Position numbers and translations under genes: made by a program | Source: Jejuia pallidilutea | GTDB taxonomy: Bacteria; Bacteroidota; Bacteroidia; Flavobacteriales; Flavobacteriaceae | Reading direction: 5' to 3' | Length of the DNA: 64,000 bases | Assembly: GCF_002973595.1 (NCBI RefSeq) | Contig: NZ_PVEO01000004.1 | Coordinates: forward strand, 186,001-250,000 | In this document: piece by piece, positions 8,176-18,361 of the stretch | How positions within the stretch are numbered: position 1 is the stretch's first letter | How the letters are laid out: each line of letters begins with the position of its first letter | Notes under the pieces: generated by a model | What the model saw: only the letters and a program-made list of their open reading frames with translations | Database searches by the model: none | Told to the model about the DNA's origin: nothing

Positions 8176-11100
8176 ATGAAATCTAGAATATACATTACAT
8201 TATCCTACTTTTTGCTTTGTAACCTTTTATGTGCACAGTTTAATAACCTTAAGTTTGAAAATTTAGATACAACTGAGGGATTATCAAGTAGTACTTGTTT
8301 TGAAATTTTTCAAGATAAGGAAGGTTTTCTGTGGTTTGGAACAATTGATGGTCTTAATAAATACAACGGATACGAATTTGAAGTCTTTAGATCGATTTTG
8401 AACGATCCACATTCCATAAGCAATAATAGAATAAATGTAATAGAAGAAGATAACGAAGGCAATTTATGGATAGGAACAAACAACGGACTAAACCTGTATA
8501 ACAAAAGAACTAATAAATTTTTACGTATAGATTTATATAAACAATTATCGCTCTCTAACAGTAATCAAAAAATTATAAACGATCTTTTGTACGATTCCAT
8601 TAGTAACCATCTATGGGTGGCAACAAACAATGGTGTTATAAAAATAGTGTTGCAAGACGATGCCTCTAACTACGAAAATTTTAAGTTTTCTTATTATATA
8701 AATGATGAAAACAACCCTAGCTCTCTAGATAACAATACAGCCAATGTAATTTTACTAGATGAAAACAACAGTATTTGGGTAGGTACCAATGGGGATTATT
8801 TAAACCATTATAATACAGGTAAAGATAATTTTGAGCGTATTTTAATTAATAATAAAAAGCCTTATGAGCTAAACCATATACCTAAAAAGGTTTTTATTGA
8901 TTCTGATGGGGATTTTTGGATAGGTAACGATTTTTCTAATCTCATACTATGGAATAGAGCTAGTAATACCTTTAGGCATGTGTCGATGGTAGAAAATACC
9001 ACCCCAATTTTAGGAATACACCAAGACAAAGGAGGGCTATTTTGGGTATCTACAGATGTTAACGGTATTTATTTGTTTGAAAAGAAATCCCTTAAGGTAA
9101 AACAACATATAGTAAATAACCCCTCAGACCCGTTTTCGCTTCCAAATAACAAACCTTCTAAAGTTTTTGTTGATAGAAAAGGTATTTATTGGATAGGGAG
9201 TTATGATAAAGGTGTAAGTAAATTCGATCCATCAAAAAACCTATTTGGTCATTATTATTACAAACCAGGCGAACCTAATGGTATGAGTGAAAAAACAGTA
9301 CAATCTGTTTTACAAGACTCAAAAGGGAGAATTTGGATAAGTGCTTATAACGGAGGTCTCAATTTATTTCTAGAGAAAAACAACAGTTTTAAGCATTACG
9401 GGAATAATGGAAAAAAAGAGACCTCATTAAGTTCCACAAAAATATTATATACGTTTGAGGGTAGCGATGGCAACATATGGGTGTGTACCTTAGATGGAGG
9501 TCTAAATAAGTTTAACCCAAATAATAAGACTTTTAAGCACTATTTACATAATGCTTCAGACACCTTAAGTATTGCTCAAAACTCCGTTTGGACTGGTGTT
9601 GAGGATTCTAAAAAAAGATTGTGGTTTGGTTTAAGAACGCAAGGTATAAGTTTGTATAACCCAAAAACTCAAAATTTTCATAATTATAAAAATACGTTTT
9701 CAACCAAAAATGGGTTAGTAAGCAATAATATTCTATTCACTTTTATAGATTCTAAAAACCGTTTATTAATAGGAACTTTCTTGGGTTTAAATGTTTTAGA
9801 TCTTAATTCTTTAAATGAGGATGTGCCATTAGAAATTAAATTCACTCATATTAAAGGTAAAGGCATTGAAGAAACAGGGATAAACCATATAACGGAAGAC
9901 CACTTAGGCAATATTTGGTTGGGTGCCGATAGCGGCGTACATAAACTTAATGCGTCTTTAGAGTTGGTAAAATCGTATTCATCTCAAGATGGGCTTCCCA
10001 ATAACTTAGTTGTTGGCATTCAAGAAGATAATAATCATAATTTATGGATAAGTACAAAAGGAGGTATATCTTTATTTAATCCACGAACAAATCAGTTTAA
10101 AAATTTTAACTCCCATGATGGTTTACAAGGGTTGGAGTTTCAAAGTAAATCTATTGAGAAAACTAAAGATGGAAGAATTATTGTTGGTGGAATAAACGGA
10201 TTTAATATTTTTCATCCAGATAATATTAAAGAGAGCGATTCAGTAAACCTTCAACCAAAAATTGTAAACTTTAAGCTAAATAATAAGACCGTTATTTCTG
10301 GTGACTCTATAAATGGTAGGGTTCTTTTAAGAAAACATATATCGCAAACAGATAATTTACAGCTAAACTACGATGAGAATTATATCTCATTTGAATTTCT
10401 TGCCCTTAATTTTGATAATCCAGAGAACGTACAGTATGCATACAGAATGCAGGGTTTAGATGAAGAGTTTATAAATGTTGGCTCCAATAGAACTGTAAAC
10501 CTCTCTAACCTAGAATATGGCGATTATACTTTTGAGGTTAGAGCATCGGTAGATGGAGAGTGGAGTAAAGCATCTGTAGCATCGCTTAACATAGAAATTT
10601 TGCCACCATATTGGAGAACTTGGTGGGCATATTTAATTTACCTGATAATTGGTGCTGCTATTTTTTGGATTATTGTACATTATTATACCCTAAAAGTTCA
10701 AGAAAAGCAACAGCACGAGTTAGACCAAATGAAACTTAAATTCTTTGTAAACGTATCTCATGAATTTAGAACACCATTAACACTAATTTTAAATCCTGTA
10801 GATAAAATACTTTCTAACTTTAATAACGATACAGAAACCATAAAGCAGTCTGCACAATCAATACAGCGAAGTGCCAGAAGGCTATTACATTTGGTTAACC
10901 AATTACTCGATTACAGAAAGATGGATGCAGGCATGGCGCCATTAAGGTTGCAAAAAGGCGATATTGTTAAGTTTAGTAAGGACATTTTTTTGCTGTTTAA
11001 AGACATAGCCTTTAAAAAACAAATTGTTTATAATTTTAATTCTAATGCCGATTCTATTACAGGAAATTTTGATTTTGATAAGGTAGAGAAGATAACTACC

Positions 11101-12348
11101 AATTTAATTTCAAACGCCCTAAAGTTTACAAATAGCGGTGGTGAAATTAGTGTATCTATTAATAAAATAAGAGATGAAAAAAGCACCACTTTAGGGGCCT
11201 TTTTCAAAAAGAAGATATCGGGAGATTATATTGAAATTATTGTGGAAGATACAGGTATAGGTCTTGATAAGGAACAGCAAAACAATATTTTTTCTCGATT
11301 TTATAATGTAAAAAATGATAAATCTGGTACAGGAATAGGCTTAAATTTTACCAAAGCATTGGTAGAGATTCATCAAGGCGATATTTCATTTGAAAGTCAA
11401 CTAAACGTAGGTACTAAATTTATTGTAAAATTACCTATAGATTTAGAATCTAAAACAGAAAAAGCAGCAAATATTAAAGATGAATTTTTAATAAATACAT
11501 TTAATGCTTTAGAATATGATATGCTTACATCTGATGATGAGGTAGTTGCCGCAAATAGCGTTGAAAAAGATACGTCTAAAAAACCCGTTGTACTCATTGT
11601 TGAAGACAATAAAGAGCTAAGAGTTCATTTATCTAACGATTTAAAAGGACATTATCTTGTAAAAGAAGCTGTAAATGGAGAGCAAGGGTTAAAAATGGTA
11701 AAGAAAATTATGCCAGATATAGTTATTAGCGATGTTATGATGCCTAAAATGGACGGTTTTAAAATGTGCGAACTACTTAAAACAGATTTTGATACCTGCC
11801 ATATACCAATTATTCTGTTAACAGCTAAAACATTAGATGAAGATAGGGTGCAAGGATACAATCAAGGGGCAGACGGTTACATATCCAAGCCTTTCGTAAC
11901 AAGTGTATTAAGGGCGAGAATAGATAATTTATTAGAAGCTAAGAGAAGGTTAAGAAAACGTTTTTCTGAAATTGGTGGGGCATTTATATCTCATGAGATT
12001 ACTACCAATAATTTAGATGAAGTCTTTCTAGATAAAGCTACAAAAATTGTAATGGATAATATAACACAAGTAGATTTTAAACAAGAACAGCTTTTAAAGG
12101 AAATGGGTATTGGTCGCTCACAATTTTATAGAAAAATAAATTCCCTAACAGGTAGTAATCCAAGTAATTTTATACGTACTATACGGTTACGTTATGCCTC
12201 AGAGTTATTATTGCAACAGCGTTACTCTATAAAAGAAGTAACCCATATGTCTGGGTTTAATTCTACGGCTTATTTTAGTAAAACCTTTCGAGAGTTATTT
12301 AATGTAACTCCCAGTCAGTTTGTTGAGCAGAACAAAAAAGATAGCTAA
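8176..12348 (+). CDS. hybrid two-component sensor/AraC regulator (HTCS) of the fasciclin-SUS operon
   Basis: A 1390-residue one-protein signalling system. It starts with a signal peptide (residues 1-20). About 14 two-component-propeller repeats (pattern LWIGT, FWFGT, WVGT) extend to residue about 680 and form the periplasmic sensor. A Y_Y_Y domain (about 735-810) and one membrane helix (about 815-838) follow. The cytoplasmic part has a histidine kinase with VSHEFRTP (phospho-acceptor H862) and ATPase boxes (DTGIGL), a receiver domain with D1186 in SDVMMPKMDG and KPF, and a C-terminal AraC helix-turn-helix (about 1290-1385). HTCS proteins sense glycan fragments and activate the adjacent PUL. 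It precedes the fasciclin-SUS operon by 391 bp and is its likely activator. The ligand is unknown. Confidence 0.93.
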   Translation: MKSRIYITLSYFLLCNLLCAQFNNLKFENLDTTEGLSSSTCFEIFQDKEGFLWFGTIDGLNKYNGYEFEVFRSILNDPHSISNNRINVIEEDNEGNLWIGTNNGLNLYNKRTNKFLRIDLYKQLSLSNSNQKIINDLLYDSISNHLWVATNNGVIKIVLQDDASNYENFKFSYYINDENNPSSLDNNTANVILLDENNSIWVGTNGDYLNHYNTGKDNFERILINNKKPYELNHIPKKVFIDSDGDFWIGNDFSNLILWNRASNTFRHVSMVENTTPILGIHQDKGGLFWVSTDVNGIYLFEKKSLKVKQHIVNNPSDPFSLPNNKPSKVFVDRKGIYWIGSYDKGVSKFDPSKNLFGHYYYKPGEPNGMSEKTVQSVLQDSKGRIWISAYNGGLNLFLEKNNSFKHYGNNGKKETSLSSTKILYTFEGSDGNIWVCTLDGGLNKFNPNNKTFKHYLHNASDTLSIAQNSVWTGVEDSKKRLWFGLRTQGISLYNPKTQNFHNYKNTFSTKNGLVSNNILFTFIDSKNRLLIGTFLGLNVLDLNSLNEDVPLEIKFTHIKGKGIEETGINHITEDHLGNIWLGADSGVHKLNASLELVKSYSSQDGLPNNLVVGIQEDNNHNLWISTKGGISLFNPRTNQFKNFNSHDGLQGLEFQSKSIEKTKDGRIIVGGINGFNIFHPDNIKESDSVNLQPKIVNFKLNNKTVISGDSINGRVLLRKHISQTDNLQLNYDENYISFEFLALNFDNPENVQYAYRMQGLDEEFINVGSNRTVNLSNLEYGDYTFEVRASVDGEWSKASVASLNIEILPPYWRTWWAYLIYLIIGAAIFWIIVHYYTLKVQEKQQHELDQMKLKFFVNVSHEFRTPLTLILNPVDKILSNFNNDTETIKQSAQSIQRSARRLLHLVNQLLDYRKMDAGMAPLRLQKGDIVKFSKDIFLLFKDIAFKKQIVYNFNSNADSITGNFDFDKVEKITTNLISNALKFTNSGGEISVSINKIRDEKSTTLGAFFKKKISGDYIEIIVEDTGIGLDKEQQNNIFSRFYNVKNDKSGTGIGLNFTKALVEIHQGDISFESQLNVGTKFIVKLPIDLESKTEKAANIKDEFLINTFNALEYDMLTSDDEVVAANSVEKDTSKKPVVLIVEDNKELRVHLSNDLKGHYLVKEAVNGEQGLKMVKKIMPDIVISDVMMPKMDGFKMCELLKTDFDTCHIPIILLTAKTLDEDRVQGYNQGADGYISKPFVTSVLRARIDNLLEAKRRLRKRFSEIGGAFISHEITTNNLDEVFLDKATKIVMDNITQVDFKQEQLLKEMGIGRSQFYRKINSLTGSNPSNFIRTIRLRYASELLLQQRYSIKEVTHMSGFNSTAYFSKTFRELFNVTPSQFVEQNKKDS

Positions 12349-12739
12349 CATAAACAGTATTTTTATTTTTAATAGTGCGCTACCAACTTTCCTGTAATAA
12401 TGTCTCTCACTTTTAATTAAAAACGCAACTAACCTTTAAAAAATTAAATACTTAGAATATATGAATAAGATATTCTAAAAATAGCATGTTAAATTTTTAT
12501 TTAAAGCTATTTAAAAAGTAAAATATTCAATATTTAACAATCTACAACGATATAGTGTTTTTTTTATGTTAAAAGAACTATAATTTATCTCTAAAGAGCA
12601 ATAATTTATATAGGTAAAACACCTGCTTTCTTAAGTTTGTCTTAAAATATTGTTAATGAAAACCAAAATTTTATGGTTTTTAGAAATTAGTATTATCAAC
12701 CAATTTTTTAACTATAATAATTTAAATTAATAATTAAGT
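12349..12739 (+). promoter_or_regulatory. promoter region of the fasciclin-SUS operon
   Basis: This 391-bp gap has no gene. A TAAGTTTG at 12632-12639 fits the Bacteroidota -7 consensus TAnnTTTG, but no good -33 TTTG is present. A perfect 7-bp inverted repeat AAAACCA/TGGTTTT with an 8-base spacer lies at 12659-12680. On the minus strand TTGGTTGATA (12694-12703) and TTGGTTTT (12659-12666) begin 37 bp apart, a spacing shared with the region at 33996-34041. These are candidate binding sites for the AraC domain of the upstream HTCS. Confidence 0.4.
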
Positions 12740-15055
12740 ATGGCAAAACAATTAAAGCACAAAAAAGTTATAATTATGATGCTCATAATTATGACTGCTT
12801 TTGGATGTAAACCAGATCCACTAGAATATGCGCGTCCAGATAACTTAGTAGGGACAATCTATCCGCAATTAGAGGCATTAGGTACATTTAATTATTATCT
12901 TCAGGCATTGGAGAAAACAGAATACAAGGACCCCTTAACCAAAGGTGGGTCGTGGACTGTATTTGCACCAACCGATGAGGCCTTCGAAAAATTTATGCAA
13001 AAAGAAGGTTATGCAAACCTTGAGGCTATTCCAGCTGAAAGAATCGAAAACATTATTAAATACTCTATAATAATTGATGCTTGGAATACTACCACTCTAA
13101 CATATTATTACAGGGGGTTTTATGAGGGTAATTCATTTAAACGCAGAACTCAATACCAAGACCCTGTAGTTGAAGTTGATGCTTCAGATTATCCTTTCTT
13201 AATGGAAGAACCAGATCCAGGAAAGTACTTAATAGATACAAGTAACGGAAGAATTAAAACAATCAGTTATTTCTTAGATTCTTATTTTGATGTGAAACCC
13301 TCAACGGAAACCTCTGATTATAATTATATGTTCCCAGGTAAACAGCATGAACAGGGTGATATGAAAGTTTTTGAAGCCCATGTAGAACAAACAAATATTA
13401 TTGCTGAAAACGGTATGATATATGCTTTAGACGAAGTAATAGAGCCGAGAAAGAATTTATATCAAAACCTTTCTTCTGAAGAATATGGTGGTAAATACAG
13501 CACTTTTAAAAGGTTGTTAGAGCGTTTTGCTACTATTAATTATGTAGGTGACGAGGAAAATCCTGAGACTGGTGAAATAGAAGAAATACATAGATTAAAT
13601 TTCGCCACTGGAATTACCCAGAATTTGTTGCCATTTAATCCAAACGAAGAAAACTACCCAAGATTATTAAGTAATGTAGATAGAACACTAGCAAATAGTA
13701 CCGGTCTTTTAGTGCCAACAAATGATGCGTTACAAAATTATTTGGATGGAGATAATATTCTAGGTCAGTTTTACGACTCCTACGATGATATGCCTCTAGA
13801 TGTATTAGGTAAGTTCTTAAAACCTTTTTTCTTTGCAAACTTCTGGGATATATGTCCAAGTAACTTTGGTCAGTCTTTTAATGTTGCTTTAAACTTAGTT
13901 GATTATAAAGAAGAAGACGTTGTAGATAAAAAATTCTGCAGTAATGGTTTCTTCGCAGGTATAAATACGGTCTATACTAACGATAGTTTTGCCACCAGTA
14001 TGGGACCTCTTTTATTAGATCCAGATTATACCATTATGCTTAAAGCTGTACAGGAGTTGGGTATAGATAATGCTTTACAAAGCCAAGGTATTGATTTTTC
14101 TGTATTTGGAATAAGAAATGACCAATTTGTTAATATAGCAGATCCTAATAGTGCTTCAAGAAAGATAACAGTAGTTGATTTTGAACCAGACCTATCTATC
14201 ATTTATATGCAAGTTGATGGAGACCCTGTTGAATCGAACAATAGAGTATATCCAGACCCAAATTCTTCAAACCCAAGTTCTTCAGATATTAATTATGTTA
14301 CAACAACACTAAAAGATATTGTTTTAAATCAAATTGTAGAAGAAGCAATAGATTTTAATTCAAACAACTATTACGTTACAAAAAGTGGCGAATACATCTA
14401 TGCTTCTGGCGGTAAAATAGCTGGTGGAGGTGATATACAAAACGGCTCACAGTTAGATATAGTATCTGTTCGAGAAACTGATAATGGTAAATTTTACGAA
14501 ATGAGCGGCGCTATTGAAAGACCATTGCAGTTCACATATTCTGCGTTGGTTGATAATGCCGCATCGTTCTCAATGTTTATTCAGGTTCTTGAAGGTGCAG
14601 AAGCTGTAATACCTATACCTGGTTCTGAAGATAAATTGATAAACCTTTTAAACTTACAAAAATCCTTTACGTTGCTAGCTCCTAATAACGATGCTGTAAC
14701 CCAAGCTATAAGTGATGGTGTTATACCTAGTCCAGACCCAAGTTATCTAGAAGGGCTAGATCCTTTGGAGTTGGCTACAGCTAAGAAAAACCTTTTAGAT
14801 TTTGCTAAGAAGCACTTTATACAACAAGCCATTCCTGCTGACGGAAGATTAACAGGAAGTTTCCCGTCATTATACTTTGATAGAGTGATTGATTTTGTTC
14901 CGGTTTATGATGAGTTTATTGTAGAAAACGATAAAGCAACATCAACTCTAACATTAACAAATACCGTAACAGGCAACGCAATAACTACGAGCGGAATCTC
15001 AAATCTGTTGTCGAAAAAGGTGGTAATACACGAAATAGATAATTATATAAAATAA
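12740..15055 (+). CDS. multi-domain fasciclin (FAS1) lipoprotein
   Basis: A 771-residue surface or periplasmic lipoprotein (lipobox FGC, cysteine near residue 29). Fasciclin signatures recur. The first domain has WTVFAPTDEAF near residue 72 and closes with GMIYALDEVIEP near 226. A second begins near 255 with LLVPTNDAL near 323. A degenerate third is near 434 (LKAVQELGIDNAL). The last begins near 598, with FTLLAPNNDAV near 644 and VVIHEIDNYIK at the C-terminus. FAS1 domains mediate adhesion or ligand binding. It opens a seven-gene operon and lies 29 bp before a SusC gene, so a role in binding substrate for that transporter is likely but unproven. No catalytic motif was recognised. Confidence 0.85.
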   Translation: MAKQLKHKKVIIMMLIIMTAFGCKPDPLEYARPDNLVGTIYPQLEALGTFNYYLQALEKTEYKDPLTKGGSWTVFAPTDEAFEKFMQKEGYANLEAIPAERIENIIKYSIIIDAWNTTTLTYYYRGFYEGNSFKRRTQYQDPVVEVDASDYPFLMEEPDPGKYLIDTSNGRIKTISYFLDSYFDVKPSTETSDYNYMFPGKQHEQGDMKVFEAHVEQTNIIAENGMIYALDEVIEPRKNLYQNLSSEEYGGKYSTFKRLLERFATINYVGDEENPETGEIEEIHRLNFATGITQNLLPFNPNEENYPRLLSNVDRTLANSTGLLVPTNDALQNYLDGDNILGQFYDSYDDMPLDVLGKFLKPFFFANFWDICPSNFGQSFNVALNLVDYKEEDVVDKKFCSNGFFAGINTVYTNDSFATSMGPLLLDPDYTIMLKAVQELGIDNALQSQGIDFSVFGIRNDQFVNIADPNSASRKITVVDFEPDLSIIYMQVDGDPVESNNRVYPDPNSSNPSSSDINYVTTTLKDIVLNQIVEEAIDFNSNNYYVTKSGEYIYASGGKIAGGGDIQNGSQLDIVSVRETDNGKFYEMSGAIERPLQFTYSALVDNAASFSMFIQVLEGAEAVIPIPGSEDKLINLLNLQKSFTLLAPNNDAVTQAISDGVIPSPDPSYLEGLDPLELATAKKNLLDFAKKHFIQQAIPADGRLTGSFPSLYFDRVIDFVPVYDEFIVENDKATSTLTLTNTVTGNAITTSGISNLLSKKVVIHEIDNYIK

Positions 15056-15084
15056 CTAACCAACAAACTAAAAGTTTATAAAAT

Positions 15085-18000
15085 ATGAAGGATAAATATA
15101 GGTCATATTCGTATGTCTTAGTGGTAATATGTATGTTGCTATCAGTATACAGCATGTCTGCACAAGAAAAGGTTATTATATCTGGAACTATCACCTCAGA
15201 GGCAGATGGTTTACCTCTTCCTGGAGCAACTGTTGGTGAAAAAGATAAAGATAATCGAATTATAAATGGTGTAGCCACAGATTTTAACGGCAATTATTCA
15301 ATCGCACTTAAAAATCCGAATAATACCTTAACTTACTCTTACGTTGGTTTTGTTACAAAAGAGATAGTACCTGGTAATAGAACAACAATTGATGTTGTAT
15401 TAAAAGAAGATATTGCCGAATTAGATGTAGTTCTCGTTCGAGGTGTAAAAAAGGTTTTCAATGGAGAACTCGAAGTAACTAAACGAAGAACAGCTACAGC
15501 TATCGAGACCATTTCCACCAAAGAAATCAGTGAAACAGTATCAGCTGGAATTGTAGATCAATTACAAGGACGCTTAAGTGGAGTAGATATCGTTGCTAAT
15601 TCTGGAGAACCCGGTGCAGGTATGTCCATTCGTATTCGTGGTACATCATCGTTAAACGCGTCTGCTGAACCATTAATTGTTATAAATGGGGTGCCTTTTG
15701 AAACAGAAATTGACGAACTTTTCGATTTTGGATCAGCCGATGAGCAACAGTATTCTGCACTAATAGGTGTTTCTCCTGATGATATTGAAGAAATATCAGT
15801 ACTAAAAGATGCAGCAGCAACTGCATTATTTGGCTCCAGAGCAGCAAATGGGGTTCTTTTAATTAAAACCAAACGTGGTACAAGAGGCCCTGCTAGATTT
15901 AGTTATAGCGCTAGAGCCACTGTGGGATGGCAGCCAGAAGGTATACCTATGTTAAACGGAGACCAATATTCCACACTCATAAAAGACGAACTCATAGCGG
16001 TTAATAGCGAGCTTGAGGTGCCGCAGATAGAATTCGACCCTGAGTATGAGTTGTTCAATTTGTATAATAAAAATATTAATTGGATTGACGAAATCACCCA
16101 AACAGGGACAACACAAGAACATTTTCTTGGAGTTTCTGGTGGTGGAGCAAAATCATCATACCGAGTTTCTGCAAGTTATAAAGATCAGTTAGGAACAACA
16201 ATAGGAAGTGCCTTTAAACTATTTACTGCTAGAGCTATATTAGACTATAATATTTCAGATAAAATAAGTATTTCCTCAGAGTTGTCATATAGTCATGGAT
16301 CTCTAGATAGGTCTTATGCTAGAGATGGAAGTTTAGGGCAACAGGCGCTTAGAGCTTTAGCGCTTATTAAAATGCCAAACCAATCTATTTATCAAGTGGA
16401 TGAAAACGGTAATCTAACCGATCAATTCTATACGCCAATTAATGCCTTTCAAGGTAATGGCGTAGAGTATTACAACCCGGTAGCTATGGCGAGGCTTTCT
16501 CGAAATAATACCGAAAATAATAGAATAACTCCAATATTTAGGTTTAACTATAAACCCATTACATCCTTAGAGTTTCGTTCCATTATTTCGTTAGATATTA
16601 ATGTAGACAAAACTTCTAGATTTGTACCAGAGCAAGCTCTAGGAGCAGCTTGGACTAATTCGGCAGCAAATAGATCTACGTTTGGAGATGCAGAGTTCTT
16701 TGTTTTCAGAACAGATAACCGCTTAAATTGGACTCCAGATTTCGGTACAGAAGACCATTCACTTTTAACAAGTTTTGCGCTTCAAACATTTGAAAAAACA
16801 AGTGAAGGTTACACTGCTGTCGCCAGTAATTCTCCTAGTAATTTCATTCAAACTCCAATTGCTAACACGCGTATAGAGGGAAATGGAAACACATTAAACT
16901 CTAGTTTTACACAAAATAGAAATGTAGCGTTTAACTTTACGTTTAATTATCAATATTTAGATCGCTACATACTTAGCGGAGGTGTGCGCTCAGAAGGAAA
17001 TTCTAAATTTGGTAGTAGTTATAGATATGGTACATTTCCAAGTATAGCTGCAAAATGGATTTTGTCTAGTGAACCTTTCATGAAGGATTATGAGTTTATA
17101 GACGAAATTGGTATAAGGGCTAGTTATGGGGTTAATGGTAATGCACCAAATTTTAATTACGGCCAATACAATACTTATAGAACATTTGACTATAATTACC
17201 TAGACGACCGACCTGTAATTCCTGAAAATATGGAACTAACAGATTTAAGATGGGAAACTATCATTCAAAAAAACATAGGTCTTACATATTCATTTTTTGA
17301 TAGAAGAATAAGCGGTGATTTTGAAATTTATCAAAGTGAAAGTAGAGATATTCTAACTAGTAATACTCCAATACCTTCAACATCAGGTTTTTCAAGAGTA
17401 CCATTTCTTAATTTGGGAGATATTAGTAATGAAGGATTTGAATTAAGTGTAAGAACCAAAATCATTCAAAAAGAAAATTTTGGCTTAGATTTTAATTTCA
17501 ACATCGCAAGAAATAGAAACTTAATAAAGCGCATTGCAGAATCGCAAGATGCTGAGGAAGGTAACCCGCTTCAAACAGGTCCAGGTGGCTACTTAAAAAG
17601 AATTCAAGAAGGCAACCCTATTGGCTCGTTTTACGGATACCGTTACAAAGGCGTGTTTAGTACAAGAGATGATTTAATAGCTAGAGATGAAAACGGAGAA
17701 GTGATTGTGGATTTAAACGGAGAGCCTAAAACCACTGTATTTAATAATGGTTACGAATTTAGGCCAGGAGATGCCATGTATGAAGATATTAATAATGATG
17801 GAAATATCAATCGTTTAGACGTAGTATATCTAGGTAATGCAAATCCTTTATTCTTTGGTGGTTTTGGACCAACAATTCGATATAAAAACTTTCAATTAAA
17901 TGCATTTTTTAACTTTCGTTTAAAGCAAAAAATGATAAATATTGCCAGAATGCAAACTGAAAGTATGGATGATTTTGACAACCAAAATACTGCTGTTTTG

Positions 18001-18339
18001 AGACGCTGGAGATTTGAAGGCGACCAAACCGATATTCCAAGAGCTGTATTTAATAGTCCTGTAAATACTTTAGCTTCTGATAGATTCCTTGAGGATGCCT
18101 CTTTTGTAAGATTAAAATTTGTAACTTTAAGATACAATTTCCCTAAAGAATTTATTAAGAAAATAAACTTTACAAATGCTTCGGTGTTTTTAACTGGTAC
18201 AAACTTATTAACGTTTACAGAATACTCGGGTGCAGACCCTGAAACAGGAAATAGCCGAAACTGGACACAACTTGGTTACGATACAAACCAAACACCAAGA
18301 TCACAACAAATTACCTTAGGATTAAACCTTTCATTTTAA
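15085..18339 (+). CDS. SusC/RagA-family TonB-dependent transporter (fasciclin operon, first)
   Basis: A 1084-residue outer-membrane beta-barrel importer. A signal peptide (about 1-26) is followed by a carboxypeptidase-regulatory-like domain (about 30-115), then a plug with IRIRGTSSLNA, LIVINGVPF and LKDAAATALFGSRAANGV, and a barrel with typical terminal aromatic strand (LGLNLSF). It would import oligosaccharides, gated by the SusD lipoprotein encoded 22 bp downstream and powered by TonB. The usual EVVVVGYG stretch ahead of the plug is replaced by DVVLVRGVKKVFNG, so the TonB-box region is atypical. It follows the fasciclin lipoprotein in the same operon. Confidence 0.93.
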   Translation: MKDKYRSYSYVLVVICMLLSVYSMSAQEKVIISGTITSEADGLPLPGATVGEKDKDNRIINGVATDFNGNYSIALKNPNNTLTYSYVGFVTKEIVPGNRTTIDVVLKEDIAELDVVLVRGVKKVFNGELEVTKRRTATAIETISTKEISETVSAGIVDQLQGRLSGVDIVANSGEPGAGMSIRIRGTSSLNASAEPLIVINGVPFETEIDELFDFGSADEQQYSALIGVSPDDIEEISVLKDAAATALFGSRAANGVLLIKTKRGTRGPARFSYSARATVGWQPEGIPMLNGDQYSTLIKDELIAVNSELEVPQIEFDPEYELFNLYNKNINWIDEITQTGTTQEHFLGVSGGGAKSSYRVSASYKDQLGTTIGSAFKLFTARAILDYNISDKISISSELSYSHGSLDRSYARDGSLGQQALRALALIKMPNQSIYQVDENGNLTDQFYTPINAFQGNGVEYYNPVAMARLSRNNTENNRITPIFRFNYKPITSLEFRSIISLDINVDKTSRFVPEQALGAAWTNSAANRSTFGDAEFFVFRTDNRLNWTPDFGTEDHSLLTSFALQTFEKTSEGYTAVASNSPSNFIQTPIANTRIEGNGNTLNSSFTQNRNVAFNFTFNYQYLDRYILSGGVRSEGNSKFGSSYRYGTFPSIAAKWILSSEPFMKDYEFIDEIGIRASYGVNGNAPNFNYGQYNTYRTFDYNYLDDRPVIPENMELTDLRWETIIQKNIGLTYSFFDRRISGDFEIYQSESRDILTSNTPIPSTSGFSRVPFLNLGDISNEGFELSVRTKIIQKENFGLDFNFNIARNRNLIKRIAESQDAEEGNPLQTGPGGYLKRIQEGNPIGSFYGYRYKGVFSTRDDLIARDENGEVIVDLNGEPKTTVFNNGYEFRPGDAMYEDINNDGNINRLDVVYLGNANPLFFGGFGPTIRYKNFQLNAFFNFRLKQKMINIARMQTESMDDFDNQNTAVLRRWRFEGDQTDIPRAVFNSPVNTLASDRFLEDASFVRLKFVTLRYNFPKEFIKKINFTNASVFLTGTNLLTFTEYSGADPETGNSRNWTQLGYDTNQTPRSQQITLGLNLSF

Positions 18340-18361
18340 ACGATAATAACTTTTTTGTCTT

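Noticed and set aside
8176-12348. Propeller repeats of the HTCS read as a glycosidase or surface enzyme
   Set aside because: The repeated W-I-G-T pattern followed by Y_Y_Y, kinase, receiver and AraC domains is the standard HTCS layout.
14985-15293. 102-residue minus-strand open frame across the fasciclin/SusC junction
   Set aside because: It runs antisense to the well-supported end of the fasciclin gene and start of SusC, has no recognisable domain, and its composition is that of a reverse-strand shadow.
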